From Halosimplex pelagicum (GTDB taxonomy: Archaea > Halobacteriota > Halobacteria > Halobacteriales > Haloarculaceae), in assembly GCF_013415905.1 (NCBI RefSeq), contig NZ_CP058909.1, forward strand, positions 3,658,001 to 3,722,000: a DNA stretch of 64,000 nt, given 5' to 3'. The notes under the pieces are model-generated. The model worked only from the letters and a program-made list of their open reading frames with translations, did not search any database and was not told where the DNA came from. Positions within the stretch are counted from its first letter, which is position 1; every line of letters begins with the position of its first letter. Position numbers and translations under genes: made by a program. Positions 16,001-24,361 of the stretch are shown piece by piece.

Positions 16001-17143
16001 TCACTCCTCGTCGGTGTCAGTGTCCTCGTCGGTGTCGGGGTCGTGGTCGCTCCCGGCGTCGGGATCGGCGCCGAGGCCCAGTTCGCCGTCCGCGAGCAGT
16101 CCCTCCAGATCGGCGTGGTCGGCGAGAAGGTCGACCATCCGCTCGACGGTCTCCGGGTCGCGGGTCCGGCCAGTGGAGATCACTTCCTCGACGCGGTCGA
16201 TGGTCACCCTGGTGTCGGACTGGACGAGCAGGACCGGCACGTCGGCCTCGGCCGCCTTGCCGAGGATGGCGCCCGAGGGCCTGAGCCCGCCGGTGAGGAC
16301 GATACACTCGATGCCGGGGGCTTCGAGCGCGGCGGCCTGGATCTCCGAGCGGTCGCCGCCGGTGACCATCGCGGCGTTGCGCATCCGCCGGAAGTGCCGC
16401 AGGGCCTCGTCGCTGCCCATCGCGCCGACGGCGAACCGCTCGACGAAGCCGTCGGTCGACGCCTCGGGGTTGAGGAGGTCGGCGCCGAGCGCGTCGGCTA
16501 GGTCCGCGACGGTGACGCCGGCGAGTTCCTGCACGCGCGGGACGATGCCGAGGACGGGGATGTCCCGCGCTTCGAGGAACGGCACCACGTCCGTGTTCAG
16601 CGAGTCGAAGTTCGCGTCGGCGACGGCGTTGAACAGCACGCCCGCGAGCCGCCCCTCGAACTGCCGGGCGGCGGCGAGCACGCCGTCCACGTCGGCCGGG
16701 TTGGCGTAGCCGCCGACGACGACCGTGCGCGCGTCGAGCAGTTCGGCCACGTCGGGGTCGGTCAGGCCGACGATGCCGCCGGTCTCCAGGCGGCCGCCCC
16801 CTTCGACGACGACCAGGTCGTAGTCGTCGGCGAGCGCGTCGAAGTGCTCGCGCACCCGCTCGCGGACCTCCCCGTCGCGGTTGCCGCGGATGGCCTCCTC
16901 GATGAACGCCGGGGAGTAGACCACGGGTTCCAGATCCGCCAGGTCGGCGTCGATGCCGAGTATCTCCCTGGCGAGCAGCGGGTCCTCGTCGCGTGTCTTG
17001 CCGACGGGGCTCTTGAGGCGGGTGCCCTTGGGCTTGAAGTAGGCCACGTCGAGGCCGCGGTCCTGGGCGAGTTTCGCGACGGCGATCGCGATGGCTGTCT
17101 TGCCGGTGCCTTCTCCGGTCGAAGTGACGAATATCGGTTTCAT
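16001..17143 (-). CDS. BioD-like P-loop / DRTGG domain protein (phosphotransacetylase-family regulator)
   Basis: 380 aa. The N-terminal P-loop domain resembles BioD/CobB: FVTSTGEGTGKTAIAIAVA, LVVVEGGGRLETGGIVG. The DRTGG domain follows (about residues 215-325, VTGGDRSEIQAAALE to VLTGGLRPSGAILG). The catalytic phosphotransacetylase domain of bacterial homologues is missing, so it is unlikely to make acetyl phosphate itself. The tail is an Asp/Thr/Glu repeat. Its ATG overlaps the stop of the acyl-CoA synthetase gene (ATGA), implying translational coupling. I infer a regulatory or sensor role in acetate/acyl-CoA energy metabolism. It should not be mistaken for a second bioD. Confidence 0.85.
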   Translation of the reverse strand: MKPIFVTSTGEGTGKTAIAIAVAKLAQDRGLDVAYFKPKGTRLKSPVGKTRDEDPLLAREILGIDADLADLEPVVYSPAFIEEAIRGNRDGEVRERVREHFDALADDYDLVVVEGGGRLETGGIVGLTDPDVAELLDARTVVVGGYANPADVDGVLAAARQFEGRLAGVLFNAVADANFDSLNTDVVPFLEARDIPVLGIVPRVQELAGVTVADLADALGADLLNPEASTDGFVERFAVGAMGSDEALRHFRRMRNAAMVTGGDRSEIQAAALEAPGIECIVLTGGLRPSGAILGKAAEADVPVLLVQSDTRVTIDRVEEVISTGRTRDPETVERMVDLLADHADLEGLLADGELGLGADPDAGSDHDPDTDEDTDTDEE

Positions 17144-19284
17144 AGTTGCTCCTGGTCGATGGTGAGTCGCACGTCGACGGCCTGGGCACCGTCGGGGGTG
17201 GCGACGAGCGGGTTGATGTCCAGTTCCACGATGGCGGGGAAGTCGGTGACGAGCTGCGAGAGGCGCTGGATCGTCTCGACGACGCTTCCCTCGTCGACGG
17301 GGTCGCGGCCGCGGGCGCCCCGCAGCAGCGGCGCGGCGTCGATCTCGTCGATCATCTCGCGGGCCGACGCCTCGCTGACGGGCGCGAGCCGGAGGGTCGT
17401 GTCCTCCAGCACCTCGACGAAGATGCCGCCGAGGCCGAACAGGACGAGCGGCCCGAACTGCGGGTCGCGGTTCATGCCGGCGATGGTCTCGACGCCGCTG
17501 TCGAGGTCGACCATCTCCTGGACCTGCACGCCGAGGATCGTCGCGTCGGGCTGGTAGCTGCGGGCGCGAGTGACCAGGTCCTCGTAGGTGTCGCCCACTT
17601 CCTCTGGCGGGACGCCGACGGCGACGCCGCCGATGTCGGACTTGTGCAGGATGTCCGGGCTGACGATCTTCATGACGACTTCACCGTCTCCGTCGTCATC
17701 GGCGTCGTCTCCGTCACCCTCACCGCTCGCGCCGACGATCCGTTCGGCCGCCTCGACGGCGTCCGCGCGGGCGTCGACGATCTCGCCGTCGGGCGTCGGG
17801 ATGCCGTAGGCGTCGAGCAGGCCCATCGCCTCGACGCCCAGCCGGTTGGTGTCCCGCCGGGCGGCCGATTCGAGGATCTCGCGGGCCGCCTCGCGGTCCA
17901 CGTCGAAGGTCTCGGGCTCGGTGTACTCGCGGCGGCTGATCTCGCGGTACTCCCGGAGCGCGTCGAGGCTGCGGACCGCGCGGGCGGGGTCGAAGTACGT
18001 CGGGATGCCGGCCCGCGAGAGCCGTTCGTTCGCGTCGCGGGCCGAGGAACCGCCCATCAGCGTCGCGGCGACGGGCGTCTCGTACTCGGCCTGCAGGTCG
18101 ACGACCGAGTCGGCCAGGTCCTCGTAGGAGAGCGTCGCCGTCGGGCAGGCGAGCACGACCGCGGCGCCGACGTTCGGGTCGGCCAGCGCGATGTCGAGCG
18201 CCTCCTCGAAGCGCTCGACGGGCGCGTCGCCGATGATGTCGACCGGGTTGTAGACGTTGGCCTCGTCGGGGAGCGCGTCCTGGAACCGTTCGACCGTGTC
18301 GTCGGAGAACGAGGCGAGCGAGAGGTCGGAGTCGCCCACGGCGTCGGTCGTCATCACGCCGGGGCCGCCGGCGTTGGTGACGATGGCGACGCCGTCGCGC
18401 TCGGGCAGGGGCTGGCCCGCGAGGATGGACCCGAAGTCGAACAGATCCTGGACGGTGTCGACGCGGAGCACGCCCGCCTGGTCCAGCGCGGCCTCGTAGG
18501 CCTCCTCGGAGCCGGCGATGGCGCCGGTGTGGGAGGCGGCGGCCGAGGCGCCGGCCTCGGTGCGGCCGGACTTGACGACGACGATGGGTGTGTCCGTCGA
18601 GACCTCGCGGGCCGACTCGACGAACGCGCGGCCGTCGACCACGTCTTCGAGGTAGCCCAATATCACGTCGGTGTCGGGGTCCTCGCCCCACTCGCGGACG
18701 AAGTCGGACTCGTCGAGGACGGCCTTGTTGCCCAGCGAGACGACGTTGTGGAAGCCGAGGTTGCGGTCGTTGGCCCAGTCGACGACGGCGGTGACGAACG
18801 CTCCGGACTGGCTCATGAAGGATATCGACCCCTCTTGGGCGTTCTCCGGGCCGAACGTGGCGTTGAGGCCGACGCTGGTGTTCATGATTCCCAGACTGTT
18901 GGGCCCGACGACGTTGAGGTCGTACTCGGCGGCCAGTTCCCGGAGCTCGCGCTCGCGGCGGGCGCCCTCGCTGCCGGACTCGCCGAAGCCGGCGGTGATG
19001 ACGACCACGTCGCGGATCCCCGCCTCGGCGGCCTCGCGGATCGCGTCGAGGACGATGGGGGGCGGGACCACGACGACGGCCACGTCCACGTCGGGGACGG
19101 CGCCGACGCTGTCGTGGCTCTCCAGCCCCAGGACCTCGTCTTTCGTGGGGTTGACGGCGACCACGTCCCCCTCGAAGTCGGCGAGGAGGTTCGCCGTGAT
19201 CGCCCGCCCGACCGACCCTTCCCGGTCGGTCGCGCCCACGACGGCGACTCGTTTCGGTCCGAACAGTGTCGCTAGTTCGCCCAT
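17140..19284 (-). CDS. acd: ADP-forming acetate/acyl-CoA synthetase, alpha-beta fusion
   Basis: 714 aa. The CoA-binding domain (5-130, VAVVGATDREGSVGRAI) is followed by succinyl-CoA-ligase-like domains. ASHTGAIAGSEEAYE carries the phosphorylated active-site His. The C-terminal ATP-grasp domain (about 480-714) has VVMKIVSPDILHKSDIGGV and FGPLVLFGLGGIFVEVL. The enzyme converts acyl-CoA + ADP + Pi to acid + CoA + ATP, the main acetate-forming, ATP-yielding step in haloarchaea. The two subunits of hyperthermophile ACDs are fused here, as usual in this class. A low-complexity Gly/Asp run (about 516-533) marks the alpha-beta linker. It shares an operon with the DRTGG protein. Confidence 0.93.
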   Translation of the reverse strand: MGELATLFGPKRVAVVGATDREGSVGRAITANLLADFEGDVVAVNPTKDEVLGLESHDSVGAVPDVDVAVVVVPPPIVLDAIREAAEAGIRDVVVITAGFGESGSEGARRERELRELAAEYDLNVVGPNSLGIMNTSVGLNATFGPENAQEGSISFMSQSGAFVTAVVDWANDRNLGFHNVVSLGNKAVLDESDFVREWGEDPDTDVILGYLEDVVDGRAFVESAREVSTDTPIVVVKSGRTEAGASAAASHTGAIAGSEEAYEAALDQAGVLRVDTVQDLFDFGSILAGQPLPERDGVAIVTNAGGPGVMTTDAVGDSDLSLASFSDDTVERFQDALPDEANVYNPVDIIGDAPVERFEEALDIALADPNVGAAVVLACPTATLSYEDLADSVVDLQAEYETPVAATLMGGSSARDANERLSRAGIPTYFDPARAVRSLDALREYREISRREYTEPETFDVDREAAREILESAARRDTNRLGVEAMGLLDAYGIPTPDGEIVDARADAVEAAERIVGASGEGDGDDADDDGDGEVVMKIVSPDILHKSDIGGVAVGVPPEEVGDTYEDLVTRARSYQPDATILGVQVQEMVDLDSGVETIAGMNRDPQFGPLVLFGLGGIFVEVLEDTTLRLAPVSEASAREMIDEIDAAPLLRGARGRDPVDEGSVVETIQRLSQLVTDFPAIVELDINPLVATPDGAQAVDVRLTIDQEQL

Positions 19285-19308
19285 CTACTCCGGAGTTCGC
19301 CCCGACCG

Positions 19309-19319
19309 ATTTTATAAGC
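19309..19319 (-). promoter_or_regulatory. TATA element of the acd operon
   Basis: The minus strand reads CTTATAAAATC. It is centred 30 nt from the acd ATG at 19284, so the transcript should be leaderless or nearly so. Confidence 0.65.
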
Positions 19320-19424
19320 TAGCCCGGCTTCTCACATCGCAGGAAGACGCGAGGGTCGGTCGGTTCGGAGCGCGTCGGCGCTCCCGCGTTCGAGGGGTCG
19401 TGACCCGCGGCCCGCGACCGCCGG

Positions 19425-19898
19425 TCACTCGACGGCCACGTCGGCCGGCTCCGCGTCGGCGACCGCCTCGATGCGCTCCGGCGAGACGGGGAAGACGGCC
19501 TCGGGCGTCCCGGCGGCCGCCCACACCGTCTCGAACCCTCGGAGCGTCTCGTCCAGATAGACGGGCACGGAGCGGTCGTGACAGAACGGCGGGACGCCGC
19601 CGATGGCCCAGCCGAGCGTCTCCTTCACCTCGTCGGCGTCGGCCATCCGCACGTCGGCGGGGTCGACGCCGCGCAGCGCGGCGAGTTTCGCCTCGCTCAC
19701 CCGGTTGGCACCGCTCGTGACGACCACGACGAGTTCGTCGGCGACCAGCGCGATCGAACTAGCGATCTGAGCCACCTCGCAGCCGACGGCGTCGGCGGCG
19801 TCGGCCGCGGTCTTCGTCCCCTCGGGGAACTCGCGTGCGTCGACCTCGACACCCCGGTCGGCCGCTCGATCCGTGAACTCGCTCGCTCGCGGGTGCAT
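19425..19898 (-). CDS. YbaK/ProX-type aminoacyl-tRNA deacylase
   Basis: 157 aa, a single YbaK domain. Landmarks: TAADAADAVGCEVAQIASSI, a strand LVADELVVVVTSGANRV, and the family's GWAIGGVPPF glycine loop. These enzymes hydrolyse mischarged tRNAs such as Ala- or Cys-tRNA(Pro) in trans. I place the start at ATG 19898 (MHPRASEFTDRAA); sequence further upstream is antisense to the divergent neighbour. It is divergent from the small gene at 19953. Confidence 0.87.
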   Translation of the reverse strand: MHPRASEFTDRAADRGVEVDAREFPEGTKTAADAADAVGCEVAQIASSIALVADELVVVVTSGANRVSEAKLAALRGVDPADVRMADADEVKETLGWAIGGVPPFCHDRSVPVYLDETLRGFETVWAAAGTPEAVFPVSPERIEAVADAEPADVAVE

Positions 19899-19952
19899 GA
19901 CTCCCCGCACGGAGCGCAACGGTAAATGCGCTCGCACGCCCAGTATCACCGA

Positions 19953-20339
19953 ATGACGAGAGACGAACTCGCGGCCTTCGACGAGGCGGTCGTCGGATCG
20001 GCCGCGACCGACCACGGCGTGGCGCCCGAGCGACTGACCGACATCGTCCGCACGCACCAGTCGAACGTGCGCGAACTGCCGGGCGTCGAGGACATCGTCT
20101 ACGAGTGGCGCAACTACTTCCACCAGGACCCGCTCGTCGGGCGGACCGAGGGCGCGTACTACCTGGCGCTCCCGGACCACGTCTGGGCGGAGTTCACCGA
20201 CGACCTCGGCCTGAGCGAGACGGAGAGCGCGGCCCTCCTGGCGGCTCACGACGCGCAGGCGCGGGCCGCCCCGTCCGAAGCGGGCGTCGAAACCGAGCGG
20301 CTGGACGGGGACGCCGCGCTCGTGTTGACGCGTCCCTGA
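19953..20339 (+). CDS. Haloarchaeal hypothetical protein
   Basis: 128 aa, acidic, soluble, no recognised domain. It is mostly helical (MTRDELAAFDEAVVGSAATD, VRTHQSNVRELPGVEDIV), with an aromatic central segment YEWRNYFHQDPLVG and a short hydrophobic C-terminal strand ALVLTRP. ATG 19953 is preferred; the earlier in-frame ATG at 19926 would overlap the divergent promoter. It lies 54 nt from the divergent deacylase start, so the two may share a control region. Function unknown. Confidence 0.65.
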   Translation: MTRDELAAFDEAVVGSAATDHGVAPERLTDIVRTHQSNVRELPGVEDIVYEWRNYFHQDPLVGRTEGAYYLALPDHVWAEFTDDLGLSETESAALLAAHDAQARAAPSEAGVETERLDGDAALVLTRP

Positions 20340-20391
20340 CCCGTCACGACGAGGGTACTCGCGATGATTCGATTCCAAATGTAAAACTCAG

Positions 20392-20407
20392 TTTCGGTAG
20401 TACGAAA
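20392..20407. promoter_or_regulatory. Inverted repeat upstream of dps
   Basis: TTTCG, a 6-nt spacer and CGAAA form perfect arms 57 nt upstream of the dps ATG and just upstream of its TATA element. This is an operator candidate; it does not match the DtxR-type box seen at 21219. Confidence 0.4.
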
Positions 20408-20428
20408 AATTACTTTACGAAATAGAAA

Positions 20429-20436
20429 TCTATAAG
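20429..20436 (+). promoter_or_regulatory. TATA element of dps
   Basis: TCTATAAG is centred 32 nt upstream of the dps ATG, in a markedly AT-rich stretch (20370-20436) that contrasts with the flanking DNA. Confidence 0.6.
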
Positions 20437-20463
20437 GGGCGAGCGACCGTCGATCGGAACGCA

Positions 20464-21012
20464 ATGAGCACTCAGAAGCGCGTTCTGCAGGAAGCCGGTA
20501 CGGTCGAGGAGAACTCGCTGCGCATCGAACGGGGGAAGGCCGAGCAGGTCGTCGAGGCGCTGAACGCGGATCTCGCGTCGACGTACGTGCTCTACCACCA
20601 GCTGAAGAAACACCACTGGAACGTGGAGGGCGCGGAGTTCCGCGACCTGCATCTCTTCCTCGGCGAGGCGGCCGAACACGCCGAGGCGGCGGCCGACGAG
20701 ATGGCCGAGCGGTTGCAGGCGCTGGGCGGGACGCCCGTCTCGAACCCGGTGAACATCGCCGAGACAGCTCCCGTCGAGTTTGAGGGCGACGACGTGTACG
20801 ACATTCGTACGTCGCTAGAGCACGACCTCGAGATCTACGGCGACAACATCGAGAGCCTCCGCGAGCACGTCGAACTCGCGGCCGATCTGGGCGACCACGC
20901 CACCGCGGAGATCCTCCGCGAGATCCTCGTCCAGGTCGAGGAGGACGCTCATCACGTCGAGCACTACCTCGAGGACGACACGCTGGTCACGCCTGAAGCC
21001 GTCGAGCAGTGA
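20464..21012 (+). CDS. dps: Dps/DpsA ferritin-like iron-storage protein
   Basis: 182 aa, normal for haloarchaeal DpsA. The ferroxidase ligands are seen in HHWNVEG, DLHLFLGEAAEH and AAADEMAERLQALGG, the H-x(n)-D-x3-E arrangement at the dimer interface. It oxidises Fe(II) and stores Fe(III) in a dodecamer, protecting DNA from peroxide. The upstream region has a TATA box and an inverted repeat. The convergent small gene at 21016 carries an iron-repressor box in its own promoter, which fits a local iron-response cluster. Confidence 0.93.
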   Translation: MSTQKRVLQEAGTVEENSLRIERGKAEQVVEALNADLASTYVLYHQLKKHHWNVEGAEFRDLHLFLGEAAEHAEAAADEMAERLQALGGTPVSNPVNIAETAPVEFEGDDVYDIRTSLEHDLEIYGDNIESLREHVELAADLGDHATAEILREILVQVEEDAHHVEHYLEDDTLVTPEAVEQ

Positions 21013-21015
21013 GCC

Positions 21016-21210
21016 CTACCGTCGCGGCTCGACCGTCAGGTCGGTCGCGATCCAGCCGTCGCCGTTGTCCGCCTCGATGAACACCGTTCGCGTCTCCGTC
21101 GCGGAGTGAGCGGCGACCTCGGGACAGTCGGAGAAGTCCGGTTGCGCGTCCCCATCGACCTCGTCGACCCGAGACCGACCCCCTGCCGCCGACTCGTCCG
21201 TCGTTTCCAT
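21016..21210 (-). CDS. Small acidic protein under a DtxR-type iron box
   Basis: 64 aa. It has a disordered acidic N-terminal half and a short beta-rich C-terminal half (TRTVFIEADNGDGWIATDLTVE). It resembles the very short haloarchaeal proteins ending in a single beta-hairpin domain, but I cannot name a function. The gene is supported by its promoter: a minus-strand TATA (TTATTTCTTT, 21231-21240) lies 26 nt from the ATG, with a TTAGG-N4-CCTAA operator between them. It ends 4 nt from the dps stop, convergently. Confidence 0.65.
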   Translation of the reverse strand: METTDESAAGGRSRVDEVDGDAQPDFSDCPEVAAHSATETRTVFIEADNGDGWIATDLTVEPRR

Positions 21211-21218
21211 ATCCCGGA

Positions 21219-21232
21219 TTAGGCGTACCTAA
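21219..21232. promoter_or_regulatory. DtxR/SirR/Idr-type iron-repressor box
   Basis: TTAGG-CGTA-CCTAA matches the TTAGG-N4-CCTAA palindrome of archaeal metal-dependent repressors. It lies between the TATA element and the leaderless start of the 64-aa gene, the position expected for repression when iron is plentiful. Confidence 0.65.
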
Positions 21233-21343
21233 AGAAATAAGGGTTGCGGTCGGTTTCGGGGTCCGGGAGCGGGGGCGGATCCGTTCGGCGGAGCGTCCGT
21301 CCGGAGTCGGGGGATTGATTACCACGCTCGCGTAGGCCAGTCC

Positions 21344-22441
21344 ATGGACCCGCTCTCGGTCGGTCTCGTCGGTTGTGGTAACATCAGCTCCCGGTATCTC
21401 TCGGCGGACGCCGTCCACGACGCCTTCGAACTGGTCGCCTGCGCGGACCTGGACGCGGAGCTGGCCCGCGAGACGGCCGCCGAACACGGGATCGAGGCGA
21501 TGGCGGTCGACGAGTTGCTCGACGACGACGCGGTGGAGGCGGTCGTCAACCTGACGCCGCCGAGCGCCCACGCCCAGGTTATCACGGACGCGCTGGACGC
21601 GGGGAACCACGTCTACACGGAGAAGCCCTTCGCCACGACGCCCGGGGAAGTCGCCGAGATCCGCGAGCGGGCGGCCGAGTCGGACCTGCTCGTCGGGTCG
21701 GCGCCCGACACGGTCCTCGGCGCGGGGCTCCAGACGGCGCGGCAGGTCCTCGACGACGGCCGCATCGGCGAGCCGGTTGGCGCGACCGCTCACTGGACCT
21801 CGCCCGGCCACGAGCTCTGGCACCCGAATCCCGACCTGTACTACCAGGAGGGCGGCGGCCCGCTGTTCGACATGGGGCCGTACTACCTCACGGCGCTCGT
21901 CTTTCTGCTCGGGAGCGCCGAGCGCGTGGCCGGTTCCGTCTCGCGGCCCCACGAGACCCGGACCATCGGGAGCGACTCGCGGAAGGGCGAGGAGATCGAC
22001 GTAGAGGTGCCGACCCACGAGGCCGGCATCGTCGACTTCGCGGGCGGCGCGACGGCGAACCTGCTGATGAGCTTCGACGTGGAGGCGTCGACGTTCCCCT
22101 CCCCTGCCTTCGAGGTCTACGGGACCGAGGGGACCCTGGCGCTGCCCGACCCGAACCACTTCGAGGGGCCGGTCCGGGTGCGCGACCACGCGGACGACGA
22201 CTGGGAGACGGTCCCGCTGACCCACGAGTACACGGCCGGTCGCGGCGCCGGAGTGGCGGACCTGGCGTTCGCCGTCCGCGGCGACTGGGAGCACCGCACC
22301 GGCGGCGCGCTCGCCGGGCACGTCCTCGACGTGATGGCCGCCGTCCGGAGCTCCTCCGAAGAGAGCGCCTTCGCGACCATCGACTCCGACCCCGGCCGTC
22401 CCGCGCCGTTGCCCGCCGACTTCCCCGACGTGGACCCGTAA
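21344..22441 (+). CDS. Gfo/Idh/MocA family oxidoreductase
   Basis: 365 aa. The N-terminal Rossmann domain opens with VGLVGCGNISSRYL, and the family's EKPFATT motif (catalytic Lys region) is at about residue 96. The C-terminal half is the beta-sheet substrate domain (GPLFDMGPYYLTALVFLLG, AFEVYGTEGTLALPDPNH). It would oxidise or reduce a sugar or inositol derivative with NAD(P). No transporter or sugar gene is adjacent, so the substrate cannot be told. A second family member is at 32128. Confidence 0.88.
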   Translation: MDPLSVGLVGCGNISSRYLSADAVHDAFELVACADLDAELARETAAEHGIEAMAVDELLDDDAVEAVVNLTPPSAHAQVITDALDAGNHVYTEKPFATTPGEVAEIRERAAESDLLVGSAPDTVLGAGLQTARQVLDDGRIGEPVGATAHWTSPGHELWHPNPDLYYQEGGGPLFDMGPYYLTALVFLLGSAERVAGSVSRPHETRTIGSDSRKGEEIDVEVPTHEAGIVDFAGGATANLLMSFDVEASTFPSPAFEVYGTEGTLALPDPNHFEGPVRVRDHADDDWETVPLTHEYTAGRGAGVADLAFAVRGDWEHRTGGALAGHVLDVMAAVRSSSEESAFATIDSDPGRPAPLPADFPDVDP

Positions 22442-22523
22442 CGTCCTCCGGCCCGCCCAGTCCTGTCGGTCGCCTGTCTCGCGAGTGGTGACGTTTTTTC
22501 CGTCGGCCCACGAAGGACGGGAC

Positions 22524-23249
22524 ATGGCAGACGACTCCTCCGACGAGGACCTGGCGCGGCTGGTCGCCGACCTCGTCCGGACGCTCCGCGAGCTCGAGGA
22601 CGAACTGGAGCCCCCGCGGCCCGACGACGGGCCGCGCCTCCCGACCCCGCGGGACCTGCGCCGGTTCACCAGCGAGGTCGCGATCCCCGGGTTCATCCTG
22701 GTCCTGGAGACGAACATCCGCGCGCTCCGGCTCCTCCAGCGCGCGCTGCGGCTCGCCGACGGCGCCGAGACGGCCAGCCGCGAGACCGAACAGCTCCGCG
22801 ACCGCGCCAAATCGGCCAGCGAGTCGACGCTCTCGCGGCTCGACGACGCGCTCGTCGGTCTCCAGGACGCCGTCGAGGGCCGACCGAACGACGACGAGGC
22901 CGCGGAGCTACTCGACGACGCCCGCGAACTGCGCGCGGAGATCCAGCGGCGGATCCGCGAGAGCACCTCCTCCGAGGACGGGACAGACTCGGACACGACG
23001 GACGCCGCCGACGAGCCGTCCCCGCTCGACGACGAGGGAGACGACACCGACGACGCCGTCTCGGTCGACGTCGACGCCGAACTGGAGTCGATCAAGCGCG
23101 ACCTCGACGAGCTGCCGGACGCCGACGGCGCCCCCATCGACGGTGAGGGCGACGATCACGGGAACGACGGCGGCGACGGGAGCGAAGACGGGTCGTCCGC
23201 GGACTCGTCGCCGGACGGCGACCCCCCGGACGACCCCGACCGCGAGTAG
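22524..23249 (+). CDS. Haloarchaeal acidic helical protein with disordered tail
   Basis: 241 aa. The first ~150 residues are helical with a weakly hydrophobic stretch (SEVAIPGFILVLETNIRALRLLQRAL) and repeated charged helices (LARLVADLVRTLRELEDELE, SRETEQLRDRAKSASEST). The remainder is a Ser/Asp/Gly/Glu-rich disordered tail. It fits a group of haloarchaeal unknowns annotated only by DUF number (I believe DUF7547, from memory). ATG 22524 is used. There is no signal peptide. A peripheral membrane or scaffold role is possible but unsupported. Confidence 0.65.
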   Translation: MADDSSDEDLARLVADLVRTLRELEDELEPPRPDDGPRLPTPRDLRRFTSEVAIPGFILVLETNIRALRLLQRALRLADGAETASRETEQLRDRAKSASESTLSRLDDALVGLQDAVEGRPNDDEAAELLDDARELRAEIQRRIRESTSSEDGTDSDTTDAADEPSPLDDEGDDTDDAVSVDVDAELESIKRDLDELPDADGAPIDGEGDDHGNDGGDGSEDGSSADSSPDGDPPDDPDRE

Positions 23250-23348
23250 CCCGCGCCGACCCGTCGAACCGGTTTTCCCGCTGCTCGAAGTCCCGAACGG
23301 TATCGCCGAACGGCCGTTCGAATTAACATAGGTCGAAAAACATAATGA

Positions 23349-23356
23349 TTTATTAT
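23349..23356 (+). promoter_or_regulatory. TATA element of the gene at 23383
   Basis: TTTATTAT is centred 31 nt upstream of the ATG, inside an AT-rich stretch (23320-23356). Confidence 0.5.
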
Positions 23357-23382
23357 CCTCGGCGTGTGTACTTCGAGTACCC

Positions 23383-23865
23383 ATGACGCCAACCGAGCGG
23401 AGGGGGGACCGGCGCGTCGTGCTGTCGCTCAGGGAGACGCTCCCGGAGCCGGCGGCGCGCCAGCGAGACCGGCTCGCCGAGCGACTGCGCGAACTCGAGG
23501 CGGCGGGGCAGGTCGACTCGTTCGAGGTGACGACCTGCCCGAAGCGCATCCGCCGCGAGGACCCGGCGGACGTAGCGGCGCGGGACCGCTACCTGGCGTT
23601 CTCGCGGTGGGCGCGCGACCGCGGCGCGCGCTTGCGGCCGTTTTTCGCGACGCGCGAGTGCTACGCCGCGGACACCGGTGAGCTGTGCGACTGGCTGGTC
23701 TTCCCCGCGATCACCCTCGCCGTCTACGACGACGGCGACCTCGTCGCCGTCTACCCGCACGCCGTCGGCGAGGAGTACCGCTCGGTAGCGGATGGGTTGT
23801 CTGCCCTCGCCGGGGACTCCGGCGATCCCGTCGGCGACCGCGCCCCCGTCGCGCCCGCCGACTGA
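23383..23865 (+). CDS. Haloarchaeal HTH-domain-like protein of unknown function
   Basis: 160 aa. It resembles a paralogous haloarchaeal family with this layout: a strand RRVVLSLRETLPEPA, a long helix DRLAERLRELEAAGQVDSFEVTTCPKR, a FSRWARDRGARLRPFFATRE segment, and FPAITLAVYDDGDLVAVYPH. Members are often annotated 'HTH domain-containing', but I see no clear recognition helix. It has its own promoter. Function unknown. Confidence 0.7.
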   Translation: MTPTERRGDRRVVLSLRETLPEPAARQRDRLAERLRELEAAGQVDSFEVTTCPKRIRREDPADVAARDRYLAFSRWARDRGARLRPFFATRECYAADTGELCDWLVFPAITLAVYDDGDLVAVYPHAVGEEYRSVADGLSALAGDSGDPVGDRAPVAPAD

Positions 23866-23983
23866 TCCCCCTGCTGTCAGTCACCGCAACCACCCACACC
23901 CCTGCCACCCGGCGAGGTGGGCCGGCCTCCCGCCGGCCCGGATTCTCCGCAGAAGACCGATCGCGAGACGCGTCCGACCGCGC

Positions 23984-24361
23984 TCAGACCGGCTCGAACC
24001 GGTAGCCGTCCCAGTCCTGGCTCTCGGGCACCTTGATGCCCGCCTCGGGGTCGCGCAACTCCTCGACGTAGATCGGCTCGACGGCGTCGCCGGTCTCGAC
24101 CTCGTCGGTCGTGACCTGCCCGACCGCGCGGACGTAGTCGTCGGTCAGGTCCTCCCCGTCGAGGTCGAACTGGACGATCGCGATCGTGTTCGGCGCGCGG
24201 ACGCCGGGCGGAGTCGCCGTCGACTTCGTCCAGGTGACGACCTCGCCGGTGCGCTCGGCGAGGTCCAGGGTGTCGGTCTGTTTCTCCCCGCATTCGGGAC
24301 AGAGCGTGTGTCCCGGGTAGGTGACGTGTCCGTTCTCGCAGACGTGGGCGTCGAAGCTCAT
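23984..24361 (-). CDS. Zn-ribbon/OB-fold (DUF35) protein, beta subunit of thiolase
   Basis: 125 aa. The N-terminal rubredoxin-like zinc ribbon has Cys8, then CPEC at Cys21/Cys24. The OB-fold follows (GEVVTWTKSTATPPGVRAP, AIVQFDLDGEDLTDDYVRAVGQV). In haloarchaeal beta-ketothiolases this small subunit is required for activity of the catalytic subunit encoded just upstream. The start overlaps the thiolase stop (ATGA) and is preceded by GGAGG at SD spacing. It is the last gene of the five-gene minus-strand run. Related DUF35 proteins shuttle acyl-CoA to HMG-CoA synthase in archaea. Confidence 0.87.
   Translation of the reverse strand: MSFDAHVCENGHVTYPGHTLCPECGEKQTDTLDLAERTGEVVTWTKSTATPPGVRAPNTIAIVQFDLDGEDLTDDYVRAVGQVTTDEVETGDAVEPIYVEELRDPEAGIKVPESQDWDGYRFEPV

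Noticed and set aside
16001-17143. Second dethiobiotin synthetase next to the biotin operon
   Set aside because: It has a DRTGG domain, is on the opposite strand, and is coupled to the acyl-CoA synthetase. The true BioD is at 14957.
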